The position numbers and the translations under genes were made by a program. The notes below the pieces were generated by a model, which did not search any database, was not told the origin of the DNA, and saw only the letters and a program-made list of their open reading frames with translations. From the NCBI GenBank assembly GCA_032622095.1, contig CP136062.1, positions 224,270,578-224,334,577 on the forward strand: a stretch of 64,000 nucleotides of DNA. The letters run 5' to 3'. Of the stretch, positions 32,971 to 42,900 are shown one piece after another; position 1 is the first letter of the stretch; the number at the start of each line of letters is the position of its first letter. The DNA comes from Siphonodentalium dalli (Eukaryota; Mollusca; Scaphopoda; Gadilida; Siphonodentaliidae).

Positions 32971-34612
32971 CACCCCCAGTAAATCTATATATCTGCTGCC
33001 CGTGGTCATCTATGTCAACACCCCCAGTAACTCTATCTGCTGCTCTTAGTCATCTATGTCAACACCCCCAGTAACTCTATCTGCTGCTCTTAGTCATCTA
33101 TGTCAACACCCCCAGTAACTCTATCTGCTGCTCTTAGTCATCTATGTCAACACCCCCAGTAACTCTATCTGCTGCTCTTAGTCATCTATGTCAAAACCCC
33201 CAGTAACTAGAGCTGAAACGGTTGACCCATTCTTCTAACCGGTTAACCATCGGGGTTAGCCGGATTTCAACCGGTTAACCGCTAATTTCTAGCGGACTTC
33301 TCTCACACTAATTATGTCGACATTATGCCATGCTCCAGGGACAAACCTAGGTGAGAAATAGTAGCTGAAATAAAGACCTTATTCACGGCATTTAACGATA
33401 TTCAAAAACACACATTCACTGTTCTTTTGCTGGCTCTCGTGATGGGGAATGAGCAAGTGAAATTTGTGAATGGCAGGGGGGATCGCTTATTTGCCGTGAT
33501 CAGCATATGTTTGGGCATTTGTAAAACGAGTAACAATAGTAAGGGTATTGGTAAAACGAGTAACAAAACTATATATTAAAGATCTGTAATATATCATTAT
33601 CATTGGTATATCCTCCAATGAATTATATATAAAGACAAGAAAGTAATAACTATAGAACAAAAAGGAAGGTCAGTTAGGTCAGACTCGCAGTCCTATTCAG
33701 TATTCGAGCTATTCGTCGGTATCATGATCGCGGACACTAGTTTTGGAAGGTTATAGAATTTACGTTTCGGTTTTAACATATAGAAATTACTGCCAAATTG
33801 AGTGTCAATTAGTCCCACAGGCACAACCAGTTACAGAGTAGCATGGAGCATCAATTTCCTTGATATAAGGGAAGATCATTGAAGAAGTTATTACAAGAGG
33901 TTTTGGGTTGCTTCAACTACGATGTCTGTTTGGTCACTCAATTGAATTGATCATATTAGATCACAACAGGGAGGAAGAACGGGAAGAGTGAATACATTGT
34001 GCAGCTGATCTCAATCATCAAACTTTGTCGACTTACATTAGTTTTTATAAACCCCACTGTAAAACTGTTTTAGTATGTTGTGGTGTGATTCCAATTTGAA
34101 TCCATGTTGCTTAGTGCAGTATATACGAAAGCACGCATTGCTCCACTTTTACGTTGTCACTTCCTTGTGTGCATTCAGACTTGATACACAGTGACTACAC
34201 ACATGCTTTTGTCGGAAGATCAGAGAAAACTTCAAAGGGTCGGAATTGATTGAAGGTCGCCGACACTTCCAGACAGTTCGAGAATTGCTACTAAGTATCT
34301 GATACTACCGCGTATACCAATTAATGCTTGCATTGCACTCTACATATGGGTGACACAGGATATAGTATTAGTTTTGCATTATTTAACCTAATATTTTGAG
34401 GATTATTCACGTTCACATTCAACTGACAACGGGATGCGGTTACGTCCGGTTCATTTTTTTCTAACCGGTTACGTCGCTAACCGGATGCTAACCGGTTAAC
34501 CGTCTAACCGTTTCAGCCCTACCAGTAACTCTATCTGCTGCTCTTAGTCATCTATGTCAACACCCCCAGTAACTCTATCTGCTGCTCTTAGTCATCTATG
34601 TCAACACCCCCA
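32971..34612. repeat. 44-bp tandem repeats split by a hAT element
   Basis: Units begin CACCCCCAGTAACTCTATCT and end ATCTATGTCAA; spacing is exactly 44 bp at 33019, 33063, 33107, 33151 and 33195. After the insertion at 33208-34521 the array resumes and the last unit (34605) runs straight into the ATG region of LINE-B ORF1 (ATG at 34598 or 34613). This position suggests promoter monomers in the LINE 5' UTR (inference). Confidence 0.85.
33208..34521. mobile_element. hAT-type non-autonomous element (1314 bp)
   Basis: Ends TAGAGCTGAAACGGTT and AACCGTTTCAGCCCTA; perfect 8-bp duplication CCAGTAAC at 33200-33207 and 34522-34529. The subterminal regions are filled with AACCGGTTAACC-like palindromes. 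No open frame of 60 codons or more inside, so no transposase. Confidence 0.9.
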
Positions 34613-35471
34613 ATGCCGAACGAGGCAGACTTGTTCACACTGAGAAACAACATGTTTGCGGAAGCTCGTGAGCGCAGTGACGATCTGTATGCCTACCGTT
34701 TAAAACAAAACGACGTCATCACAAAAGCTAATGTGCAGACAAACTCAAATCCACGTGAGGGATATTCGGATGTTTCCGTTCGTTCTTCTCACCAGACATG
34801 TTCTTGTAATACACTATGCATCCAAGACAAACTAACTGAAGTTCTCACCGACATAACGCTTATCAAGAAGGACCAGTTCGCCAAGGAAAGCACATGGACA
34901 GAGAACTTTACAACTGTCCAAAATAATGTAGCGCCGGTTGTCCGCGAAGCAATCGGATATTCTCGACAAACTATGCCAGCTTGAACAATCATTGAATGCT
35001 GTGCACATAAGATGTAATTCAAATTCGTCCTCAATTGGCAGCACGATTGGTAACTTAACTGAACTGAGTCTAGGTTTCGAGCGAATGCGAGATGAAAAAT
35101 GCATGGGCATCGACAACCTCAAGCACAGAATAAAAATCCTCTAATCAGACGTGAAAGCCTCACATGATGATTACAACATGTTCACTGATTCAATAAACTC
35201 GAAAAATCAACGATGTATGCAAGACATTTGTAAAACAGGAATCCCTAGATCGCCGACTATCTGCACTGAGCAGTAAATATTCCTCTGTTGTGAAAGCATC
35301 TGATGATGTTTTTGAGCGCAGGCTCACAGAACTCAGTAACAGCTGTTCTTCCACCGCAAAAGCTACTGATCAGCACACTGATAATATAGAGCGTCACCTC
35401 AGCACCATGTTTGAGTTACTTGCTAGAGACACTGTTCTCAAATACAATACACTCGGTAATTTCGTCCAGAC
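34598..35471 (+). pseudogene. LINE-B ORF1, N-terminal part (frameshifted)
   Basis: ATG at 34598 or 34613, open to 34984; then similar polar, helix-rich sequence continues in another frame at 34938-35144 and again at 35290-35470. The composition (Q, E, D, L heptad-like runs such as QSDILDKLCQLEQSL) suggests a coiled coil, as in many LINE ORF1 proteins. Cut at 35471 by the LTR element. Confidence 0.65.
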
Positions 35472-35476
35472 ATGTG

Positions 35477-35644
35477 TGTTGTATACGTGGGAGCCGGCGA
35501 TTGTCTTAAAGCATAGTAAAGAGATGTTTTGTTTGCTTGATCTCGGCTTTAATTAACTTCTTTTAGACCGGAAGTGATACATGGGAAATAATCAATATCG
35601 CGGAATGTACACAATGAACAGTATAACGGATCAATCATACCACA
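35477..35644 (-). repeat. 3' LTR of the Gypsy element
   Basis: On the + strand it runs TGTTGTATACG to CATACCACA. In element sense it starts TGTGGTATGATTG and ends GTATACAACA. Identical to the copy at 39508-39675 by eye. Confidence 0.93.
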
Positions 35645-35656
35645 TTCTCCCTCACT
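35645..35656 (-). promoter_or_regulatory. Polypurine tract
   Basis: On the - strand AGTGAGGGAGAA directly precedes the 3' LTR, the expected position of the plus-strand primer. Confidence 0.7.
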
Positions 35657-35698
35657 TAGAAATTAACCAAACTATACAAATGAAACAATATCGTAGTC

Positions 35699-38600
35699 TC
35701 AATCGTCCAACCACTTTGGCCTTTGCTTAACACGGATAGATCTACGTAATTCGGGTTCGGTACTGTCCTGAGGATAATCATGTGAAAGACTTTCATTCTG
35801 ATTACATTTGCTAGGTACCGGCAGAGTATAGTCCTGAGAATCACTAGAAACACTTTCATTCTGATTAGAGTTAAATTGCTCGGTAATAACATTGTCAGGA
35901 GTTTTTCCCAAATCACACTCTTTTGTATCTACACGAACATCATTGTCAGTATTACTAATGTCACGATCAGTTACATGAAACATGTCGCTCTCGGAGTCGC
36001 TCTCAGTCCCAATGGGTGCCAAATCCCGGGTTGAAACAGTTTGAACTCTTCCGCTTGGTAGTTTAACATGTGAATATTGTTCATTGGCTTCCAGTAGTTC
36101 TACCCGGTCAACATATGGATCATGTTTACTGTTTCTAACGAATCTACGCATCAGTACTTGACCAGGAGTAGTCAACCAATTTGGAAGTGAAGTCCCATTG
36201 TTGGATCGCCTCGCAAACTTGAACAATCTGTCATGAGGGCTCTCATTTGTGGCAGTGGAGATTAGTGTTCTTATCGAATGTAATGCGACTGGCAGTACTT
36301 CCTCCCACTGAGTGATCTTAAGTCCACGAGAATGCAATCCGAGCTGAACAGCTTTCCATATTATCCCGTTATACCGTTCACATTGGGCATTACCTGTCGG
36401 GTGGTACGGAGTCGTGTGACTAGAAATCACACCACTACTTGTCAAGAATTCTTTCACATCTGAACTCATAAATGAAGCACCTCTGTCTGAGTGTACGTAT
36501 CTTGGCATTCCGAACATCGAAAATATAAGTTTTAAACAGTTTATCACGGTTTTGCTTGAGACGTCTGGACAAGGAATGGCGAATGGGAACCTACTATACT
36601 CATCGATAACAGTCAGAATGTATTTATTCCTTGTGGATGATGGTAGAGGTCCTTTGAAGTCCATACTAAGTCTATCGAACGGCGCAGTCGCCCTCACAAG
36701 ATTTGAGTTAGCTGGCTTAGAGAAGAACCTTGGCTTCAATTGACAACATGAACTGCACTCTAGGCATACCTTTCTAACCTCCTCTGTGGAATACGCTAAA
36801 TTTTTGCTTCGCACATACTGAAGAAATCTTGTAATGCCAGGGTGGCATAGATCCTCGTGTATTTTCTTCAATTTCTGAAGAGAGAGTCCAGTGTTAATTG
36901 CGGCTACCACTCGACTCATAGTATCGGCCACAACGTTCAGCGATCCAGGACGAAATTGTATGTCGTAATCGTAACAGGAAAGTTCCAATTTCCAACGCTG
37001 GATTTTATCATTCTTTATTTTCCCACGGTGTGACTCGTTGAACATGAATGAAACTGCACGTTGGTCAGTAACTATTGTGAAGCGTCTCCCTGCTAAGTAA
37101 TAATGCCATTTACGGACAGCTTCTACAATTGCATATGCCTCTTTTTCCACCGATGAATGGTTGCGCTCGCTATGGTTAAGTGTTCTTGAGAAGAATGCCA
37201 CTGGGCGTCCATTTTGATTTAGAGCAGCAGCGATCGCGACATCAGAAGCATCACTTTCGATAGTGAACGGTTGACTGTCATCAATTGAAGCTACCACAGC
37301 TTCGCAAATTATTTGTTTTAATTTATTGAAGGCTGACACTTGAGTTTGGCCCAATGGAAACTTGTCAACCGCAGTTAATGGATTGACGAGAGATGAGAAA
37401 TTCCTGATCCATTTCGAATAATGGGCGAACATTCCTAGCGCTCGAGCCAAAGCTGCTTTGTTTTCCGGTATTGGAAGTTCTGTCAATGGTCGCATTCTTT
37501 CAGAGTCTGGTCTTAAACTACCATGGCTGATTGTGTATCCAAGAAGATCGATCTCAGTTTTAGAGAAAACAGATTTGTCATTGTTGAAGGTCAAATTGTA
37601 GTTACTAGCAACTTCGAGAAGTTTTTCAAGTTCACGATCGTGATCAGCCTGATTGATGCCTGCGACTGTTATATTGTCGACGTAAGCAAAAGTTTGTTTT
37701 AAGCCAGATTTCTGGATAATGTTATCCATAGTACGTTGGAACGAAGCGACGCCATTTGTGACGCCGAATGGAATTCTGGTAAATTGGTATAATTTACCAT
37801 CTGCCTCAAATGCTGTGTATGGTTTTTCAGCGTCGGGAATCTCGATTTGGTGATACGCAGCCCGAAGGTCTAGGGTTGAATACACTCTGTATTGCGCTAG
37901 TTGATTAGCCATTGTGTCCATACGGGGCATCGGATAAGCATCACCCTGAGTGAACCTATTGATCGTTCTGGAATAATCAACGCACAGTCGTTTCTTGCTG
38001 CTATTATTCACTACGATAAGTACTTGCGCGCGCCAAGGTGATTTACTCGGTTCTATGATGCCGTCTTGTAACCACCGTTGTGTTTCGTTTTGAATGAACT
38101 TGGAGTCTTCCGAACTGAATCGTCGTGATTTAGTAGTAATAGGTTTACAGTCCTCCGTTAGGTTATGAAAGATTGACTGCGGCTCGACTTTGACGGTTTC
38201 ACTGGTCTTCATTTCACAGATTGTCAGTTGTTCCTTTTTACCACCGAACGAGAAGTTAACCGAACTGTGTGTCGCCATGAAATCGCGCCCCAGGATTATG
38301 TCACTGACTAAGTCTGCTAGTATCATCACTTTGACATCTGAGTAGGTTCTTTCCTGCATTATCAAGTCTACACAACAGAATCCTAGGACTTTTACTTCAT
38401 TATGTCCTGTCGCCAGGGATACTCGTTGACCAGCCGGCGATAATTCAAGTTGCAGTTTTTGGGCAACCGCCATTTTCATGAATGATCCAGAACTTCCCGA
38501 ATCTATAAGAGCAGTCCATGATTTTCCACAAATGTTTACAATTTGAAGTGCATTGTTTACGTTCTGTGGCTTTGCAGTATTTTGTGTCACGACAGCAAGT

Positions 38601-39484
38601 TGGAAATCAGACAAGTTTTGTTCGATCGCGGCAGATCTCGTACTTCGACACATTTTGATTCGGTGACCGATACGGTGGCATCCCGTGCACTTCTCATTTC
38701 TGGCGGAGCATATATAGCGGGGATGCCATGGCCTTTCTCCACAGTTTCCACAATAAGAATTGGTGGTTTTGGACTGACGTTTATAGGGCAGTTGCGAATA
38801 CGGTCGTTTTGCTTCGCCAGAAGCGGCACACTCATTTTTGTTTTCGTTTGCTCTATCTGAATGTGTGTTGTCAGAGTCAGACAGAGATGTCGCGCTCAAG
38901 GAGTTAGTCACGGAATATGAAGCGTTGTTTCTCTCCGCCATCTCCAAAGACTTTGCCGTGTCTTTCGCAACTTGGAATGTCATCTCACTTTTCTCCAGTA
39001 GCCTTTGTCTGATAGTTGAAGACGACAGTCCAGCGATAAACGCGTCCAACATGCACTGTTGTTTGTTTTCTTCGACTGTGAGGGTGTCGAAGTGACAATT
39101 CCGAGCCAACGTTGACAGTTCGTTTATGTATCGTTGGATGTCCTCACCAGGTCTTTGACGTCTGGTCGATAAGAGATGCCGTGCTGCAATTTTGTTTGGC
39201 TTCTTCTCAAACATGTCGACTAAAATGGTCATAGCTGTATTGTAAGTTGTTGCTTGTGCTATGTAGTGGTAAACCCTCTTTCCGACATTTTTGCGCAAAA
39301 GTCGCAGCTTTCGTGGGTCGTTGTCGGCCACAGCGTCAGCCTGTTCTTCCAAATAGCCGTCAAATACAGCTTTCCAATATTCCCAAGATATGGTAGCGTC
39401 GGGGTCATCGGGGTCAATGTCTAAAAGATCGGGTTTGAGCGTCTTGTCGGCATCAAACGACACAGTTCTGTTTTGTTCAGGCAT
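35699..39484 (-). CDS. Gag-Pol polyprotein, Ty3/Gypsy class (1261 aa)
   Basis: One uninterrupted frame. Residues 1-200: Gag with a helical capsid-like part. 245-280: two zinc knuckles (C-x2-C-x5-H-x4-C and C-x2-C-x4-H-x4-C). About 328: aspartic protease (ALIDSGSSG). 470-640: reverse transcriptase, where the catalytic box at 601 reads YVDN instead of the common YxDD. 735-860: RNase H (ESDASD at about 743, later TDQRA). 876-915: HHCC integrase zinc finger. 940-1050: integrase core with MDFKGP, SDRGASF and CERYNG, the D-D-E triad. No frameshift between gag and pol, so Gag and Pol are made as one precursor. The C-terminus is rich in D, S and N. Only the N in the RT box is odd. Confidence 0.93.
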   Translation of the reverse strand: MPEQNRTVSFDADKTLKPDLLDIDPDDPDATISWEYWKAVFDGYLEEQADAVADNDPRKLRLLRKNVGKRVYHYIAQATTYNTAMTILVDMFEKKPNKIAARHLLSTRRQRPGEDIQRYINELSTLARNCHFDTLTVEENKQQCMLDAFIAGLSSSTIRQRLLEKSEMTFQVAKDTAKSLEMAERNNASYSVTNSLSATSLSDSDNTHSDRANENKNECAASGEAKRPYSQLPYKRQSKTTNSYCGNCGERPWHPRYICSARNEKCTGCHRIGHRIKMCRSTRSAAIEQNLSDFQLAVVTQNTAKPQNVNNALQIVNICGKSWTALIDSGSSGSFMKMAVAQKLQLELSPAGQRVSLATGHNEVKVLGFCCVDLIMQERTYSDVKVMILADLVSDIILGRDFMATHSSVNFSFGGKKEQLTICEMKTSETVKVEPQSIFHNLTEDCKPITTKSRRFSSEDSKFIQNETQRWLQDGIIEPSKSPWRAQVLIVVNNSSKKRLCVDYSRTINRFTQGDAYPMPRMDTMANQLAQYRVYSTLDLRAAYHQIEIPDAEKPYTAFEADGKLYQFTRIPFGVTNGVASFQRTMDNIIQKSGLKQTFAYVDNITVAGINQADHDRELEKLLEVASNYNLTFNNDKSVFSKTEIDLLGYTISHGSLRPDSERMRPLTELPIPENKAALARALGMFAHYSKWIRNFSSLVNPLTAVDKFPLGQTQVSAFNKLKQIICEAVVASIDDSQPFTIESDASDVAIAAALNQNGRPVAFFSRTLNHSERNHSSVEKEAYAIVEAVRKWHYYLAGRRFTIVTDQRAVSFMFNESHRGKIKNDKIQRWKLELSCYDYDIQFRPGSLNVVADTMSRVVAAINTGLSLQKLKKIHEDLCHPGITRFLQYVRSKNLAYSTEEVRKVCLECSSCCQLKPRFFSKPANSNLVRATAPFDRLSMDFKGPLPSSTRNKYILTVIDEYSRFPFAIPCPDVSSKTVINCLKLIFSMFGMPRYVHSDRGASFMSSDVKEFLTSSGVISSHTTPYHPTGNAQCERYNGIIWKAVQLGLHSRGLKITQWEEVLPVALHSIRTLISTATNESPHDRLFKFARRSNNGTSLPNWLTTPGQVLMRRFVRNSKHDPYVDRVELLEANEQYSHVKLPSGRVQTVSTRDLAPIGTESDSESDMFHVTDRDISNTDNDVRVDTKECDLGKTPDNVITEQFNSNQNESVSSDSQDYTLPVPSKCNQNESLSHDYPQDSTEPELRRSIRVKQRPKWLDD

Positions 39485-39489
39485 TTCGA

Positions 39490-39506
39490 AAAAGAAGTTA
39501 ATTAAA
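39490..39506 (-). promoter_or_regulatory. Primer-binding site complementary to the element's own LTR
   Basis: The - strand reads TTTAATTAACTTCTTTT starting 2 nt after the 5' LTR (one spacer base, 39507). It is an exact 17-nt reverse complement of LTR positions 81-97 (AAAAGAAGTTAATTAAA; + strand 39579-39595 and 35548-35564). It does not begin with TGG, as tRNA-primed sites do. The arrangement suggests self-priming, as known for Tf1. Confidence 0.7.
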
Positions 39507-39507
39507 T

Positions 39508-39675
39508 TGTTGTATACGTGGGAGCCGGCGATTGTCTTAAAGCATAGTAAAGAGATGTTTTGTTTGCTTGATCTCGGCTTTAATTAACTTCTTTTAGACC
39601 GGAAGTGATACATGGGAAATAATCAATATCGCGGAATGTACACAATGAACAGTATAACGGATCAATCATACCACA
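39508..39675 (-). repeat. 5' LTR of the Gypsy element
   Basis: 168 bp, TG...CA termini in element sense, followed by ATGTG at 39676-39680. If transcription starts near LTR position 80, R would begin with the self-primer segment. Confidence 0.93.
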
Positions 39676-39680
39676 ATGTG

Positions 39681-39915
39681 TACCTCTCAACATGATAGGT
39701 AGTAAGGCACCACTGTTCTTCCACACAAATTCAACTGATTCAACAGCAAAGAATCAGCAACCAGATGATTCGTTTTGTGCGTCAACCTACCGCCACAATG
39801 ACTCCGATAATGCTGACAATATAACCCCACAATCTGCCGGCAAACCAATAGACCATTCATCGCCTGTATCTCAGAAGCTCGTTGTTTCTCCTGAATTGAA
39901 CTGTCAATCGCACAC
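39681..39915 (+). pseudogene. LINE-B ORF1, middle part
   Basis: Continues LINE-B ORF1 after the LTR insertion: open frame 39692-39919, rich in S, N, D and Q with no fold seen. It is cut by the TAA-repeat tail of LINE-A. On joining 35471 to the single ATGTG the sequence stays open for a stretch, which fits one original ORF. Confidence 0.55.
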
Positions 39916-42900
39916 ATAATAATAATAATAATAAGGTTTATAGTCACGACTCCACAAATGTGCTCTCGGACTTAACAATATACACATAAAACATATACAA
40001 CACAATACAGATATACAACATAAACTGCGGCTATTTCTTAACTTTACGCAATGTGGGCCGAGGACCAAATGCCACTTCAAACAGGTGGGTTTTAAGTGCG
40101 GATTTGAACTCATTTATGGTTTGTGGAATCCTTAAGTGATCAGGAAGTAGATTCCACAGCTTTGGGCCAGCCACAGAAAAAGCGCGATCGCCGCATGTAA
40201 CCAGATCCCCAGGTTTATAGACAAGTTGATTTGCCTTGGCGGACCTGAGGGGTCTGACGGGTTGATAGCGCTGAATGAGATCCGACAAGTACGATGGTGC
40301 CAGATTATTTAAACACTTATAAGTGAAAAGCAAGACCTTAAAATGTATCCTCTGCTCAACGGGAAGCCAGTGTAATTTAGCTAAAATTGGAGTGATGTTA
40401 TCAAATTTCGTTGTTTTGGTAACAATCCTAGCAGCACAGTTTTGTACAAGCTGAAGTTTCCAAATAAGGTATGTGTTGCAACCAAATAAAAGTGAGTTAC
40501 AGTAGTCTATACGGCTTGTGATAAATGCATGTACGAGTTGTTTGGCCGTCTCTTCGTCGACCACATTTCGCACCCTGCTGATATTTCTCAGGTGACAATA
40601 TGCCAATCTGCAAACTTGCATTACATGCACCTCCGCAGATAGATTGTCATCCATCATATACCCCAGGTTGCGGACCATAGTCGACTTAGAGACTGCACTA
40701 TCTCCAAGCACAATATCGTGGGTAGTTGCTTTCTGCAACTGATGCGGTAACCCGATATATATTAGTTCAGTTTTGTCAGGATTCAACTTAAGGAAATTAT
40801 CAGTCATCCAGATTTTAATATCGGATACACAGTGCTCTAGGGATTCTCTGGCTGGAATCTCACAACCAGGGTTGAAATGAACGTAGAGTTGGGAATCATC
40901 CGCGTAAAAGTGAAAATTCAGCCCATGATGACGGATTATGTCCCCCAGCGGTAGGACGTAGATCACATAGAGCATGGGTCCAAGCACAGACCCCTGTGGC
41001 ACACCGTACTTAAGTGCAAAAACATCTGAGTGAACGTTGTTCACTGTGACACTCAATGTACGGCCGTTCAGATATGACCTAAACCAATCTAAGGCTACAC
41101 CAGTCACACCGAGTCTGTTTTCAAGTCTCTCCAATAGCACAGCGTGGTCGATGGTGTCTAAGGCGGCACTGAGGTCCAGTAACACCAAGCATGACACTTC
41201 CCTTTGATCCATTGACATAAGCAAGTCGTTTTGGACCCGAAGAAGTGCAGTCTCAGTGCTGCTATTTGGACGATAGGCAGATTGAAACACTTCCGACAAG
41301 CCAGTGGACGACAAGTATTCGCGGAGTTGTTTGGAAACAACCCTCTCTATCAGCTTTGAAATAAAAGAGAGGTTTGAAACCGGTCGGTAGTTACTTGGGA
41401 CCTCGACATCAAGCCCTGGTTTCTTCAGTAGCGGTGTTACTAAGGCATGTTTCATGGTGGATGGGAAAATGCCACTATCCAAAGAACTGTTTACAATATT
41501 CATCAACACGGGTGCTAGTGCTGACTTACATGTCTTCAATAACTTTGTTGGTATAATGTCGAGAGGGCACTGTTTTGATGGAGATTTCGATATAATTTCT
41601 GACAGCTGATCAGATGTGAGTGGCTTGAAACACGTCAGTTTTTTCAGTCCCCTTGATGAACCACTGGTCTGAAGAAATTCCCAGCTGAGTGTTTCATTGT
41701 TGCTAACCATATTGCATCGGATGTTCTTGATTTTGTTTACAAAGAACTTCGCAAATATATTGGCAAGATCGACCGATGACGTATACTGAGGGAGTGGCGA
41801 GGACTTGTTTTTGTGAAGTAGTTTATCAATAACATCAGATAGAACTTTAGGCCGTTTTGAGTTATCGCTCACGAGGTCAGCAAAATATTGCCGCTTGGCC
41901 TTGATGATAAGTTTATTGACACAATTTCGTTGTGTCACGAACAACTCCCTGTGAATCTCCAGTTTTGAGGAACGCCATTGCAGTTCGAGATTTCTACGAC
42001 GCACTTTCTCTAATCGGAGGTCGTCATTAAACCATGGAGATGATTTACGGTTCACCATGGTTTTAGTTTGCGAAGGTGCAAAACTGTCAACCAACTCCTG
42101 GGCCACAGAATTGAAGTTTTTAACCAGCGCGTCGACTGAAAGATCGCGGGTTCTCCACAGAGACGAGGACATGATGGCGTTTGAAAAATCGCAAGGATCA
42201 ATGCTGCGATATTTACGGAAAGTCATTGTCTTCCTCTCCGGTTTTGGTCTACGGAGCCTAATATTGAATTTTACCAGGAAATGGTCAGAAAGAGCTATGT
42301 CAAATACTTCAATGTCATAAACAATCCTGGAGTCACACTCGTGGGTGATCACAAGGTCTAGTGTGTGCTTACATTTGTGTGTAGGGTCAGTTACCAGTTG
42401 AACAAGTTCCATTGATTTCAGGATGTTCGAGAAATTTATCGCTTCTCTGTCCGCCTTATTCTCCATATGGAAATTAAAATCACCCAGTACGTTAAAAGGT
42501 CCTTTAGAAATAGCCAAAGATCCCAAGAATTCCGAAATTTCTGACCTGAACATATCAACACTTAGTTTGTTTTTTCGGTTTGGAGGGGGTCTGTATACGA
42601 TGACCAAACGTATGGATGTGGAATTTTCAGTCAAAATGCCCACCATTACCTCAAACGATCTAAATTTGTGAGTCCTTTCCATTTTGATCTTAACTGTATT
42701 ATTCAGAAGCAATCCGACACCTCCACCCCTTCCAGATGATCGAGGTTCGTGAAGAAGTTTCAAATCGCTTTGCTGGAGTTCACCAATGGTAATACTATAA
42801 TTAGTTTGTATCCATGTCTCAGTCAATGCGCAGATCGACAAACTGTGATCTTCCATCATATCATGCACATCAGATGTTTTGTTGTTCACGGATTGCGAGT

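Larger units (their letters stand above)
35477..39675 (-). mobile_element. Ty3/Gypsy LTR retrotransposon, apparently intact
   Basis: 4199 bp. Two 168-bp LTRs (35477-35644 and 39508-39675) look identical base for base. ATGTG at 35472-35476 and 39676-39680 is the target duplication. A single 1261-codon gag-pol ORF reads on the - strand. Identical LTRs, an intact ORF and a clean TSD point to a recent insertion. It sits inside LINE-B ORF1. No env-like ORF. It is antisense to the CTLD gene. Confidence 0.93.

Noticed and set aside
34598-35556. Host gene exons upstream of the Gypsy element
   Set aside because: The frames continue on the other side of the LTR element and lead into a LINE ORF1/ORF2 pair, so they belong to LINE-B. 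The end of 35290-35556 is LTR sequence.
38543-39095. + strand open frames opposite the Gypsy ORF (and 41374-43033 opposite LINE-A)
   Set aside because: Shadows of the long - strand coding sequences; no motif of their own.
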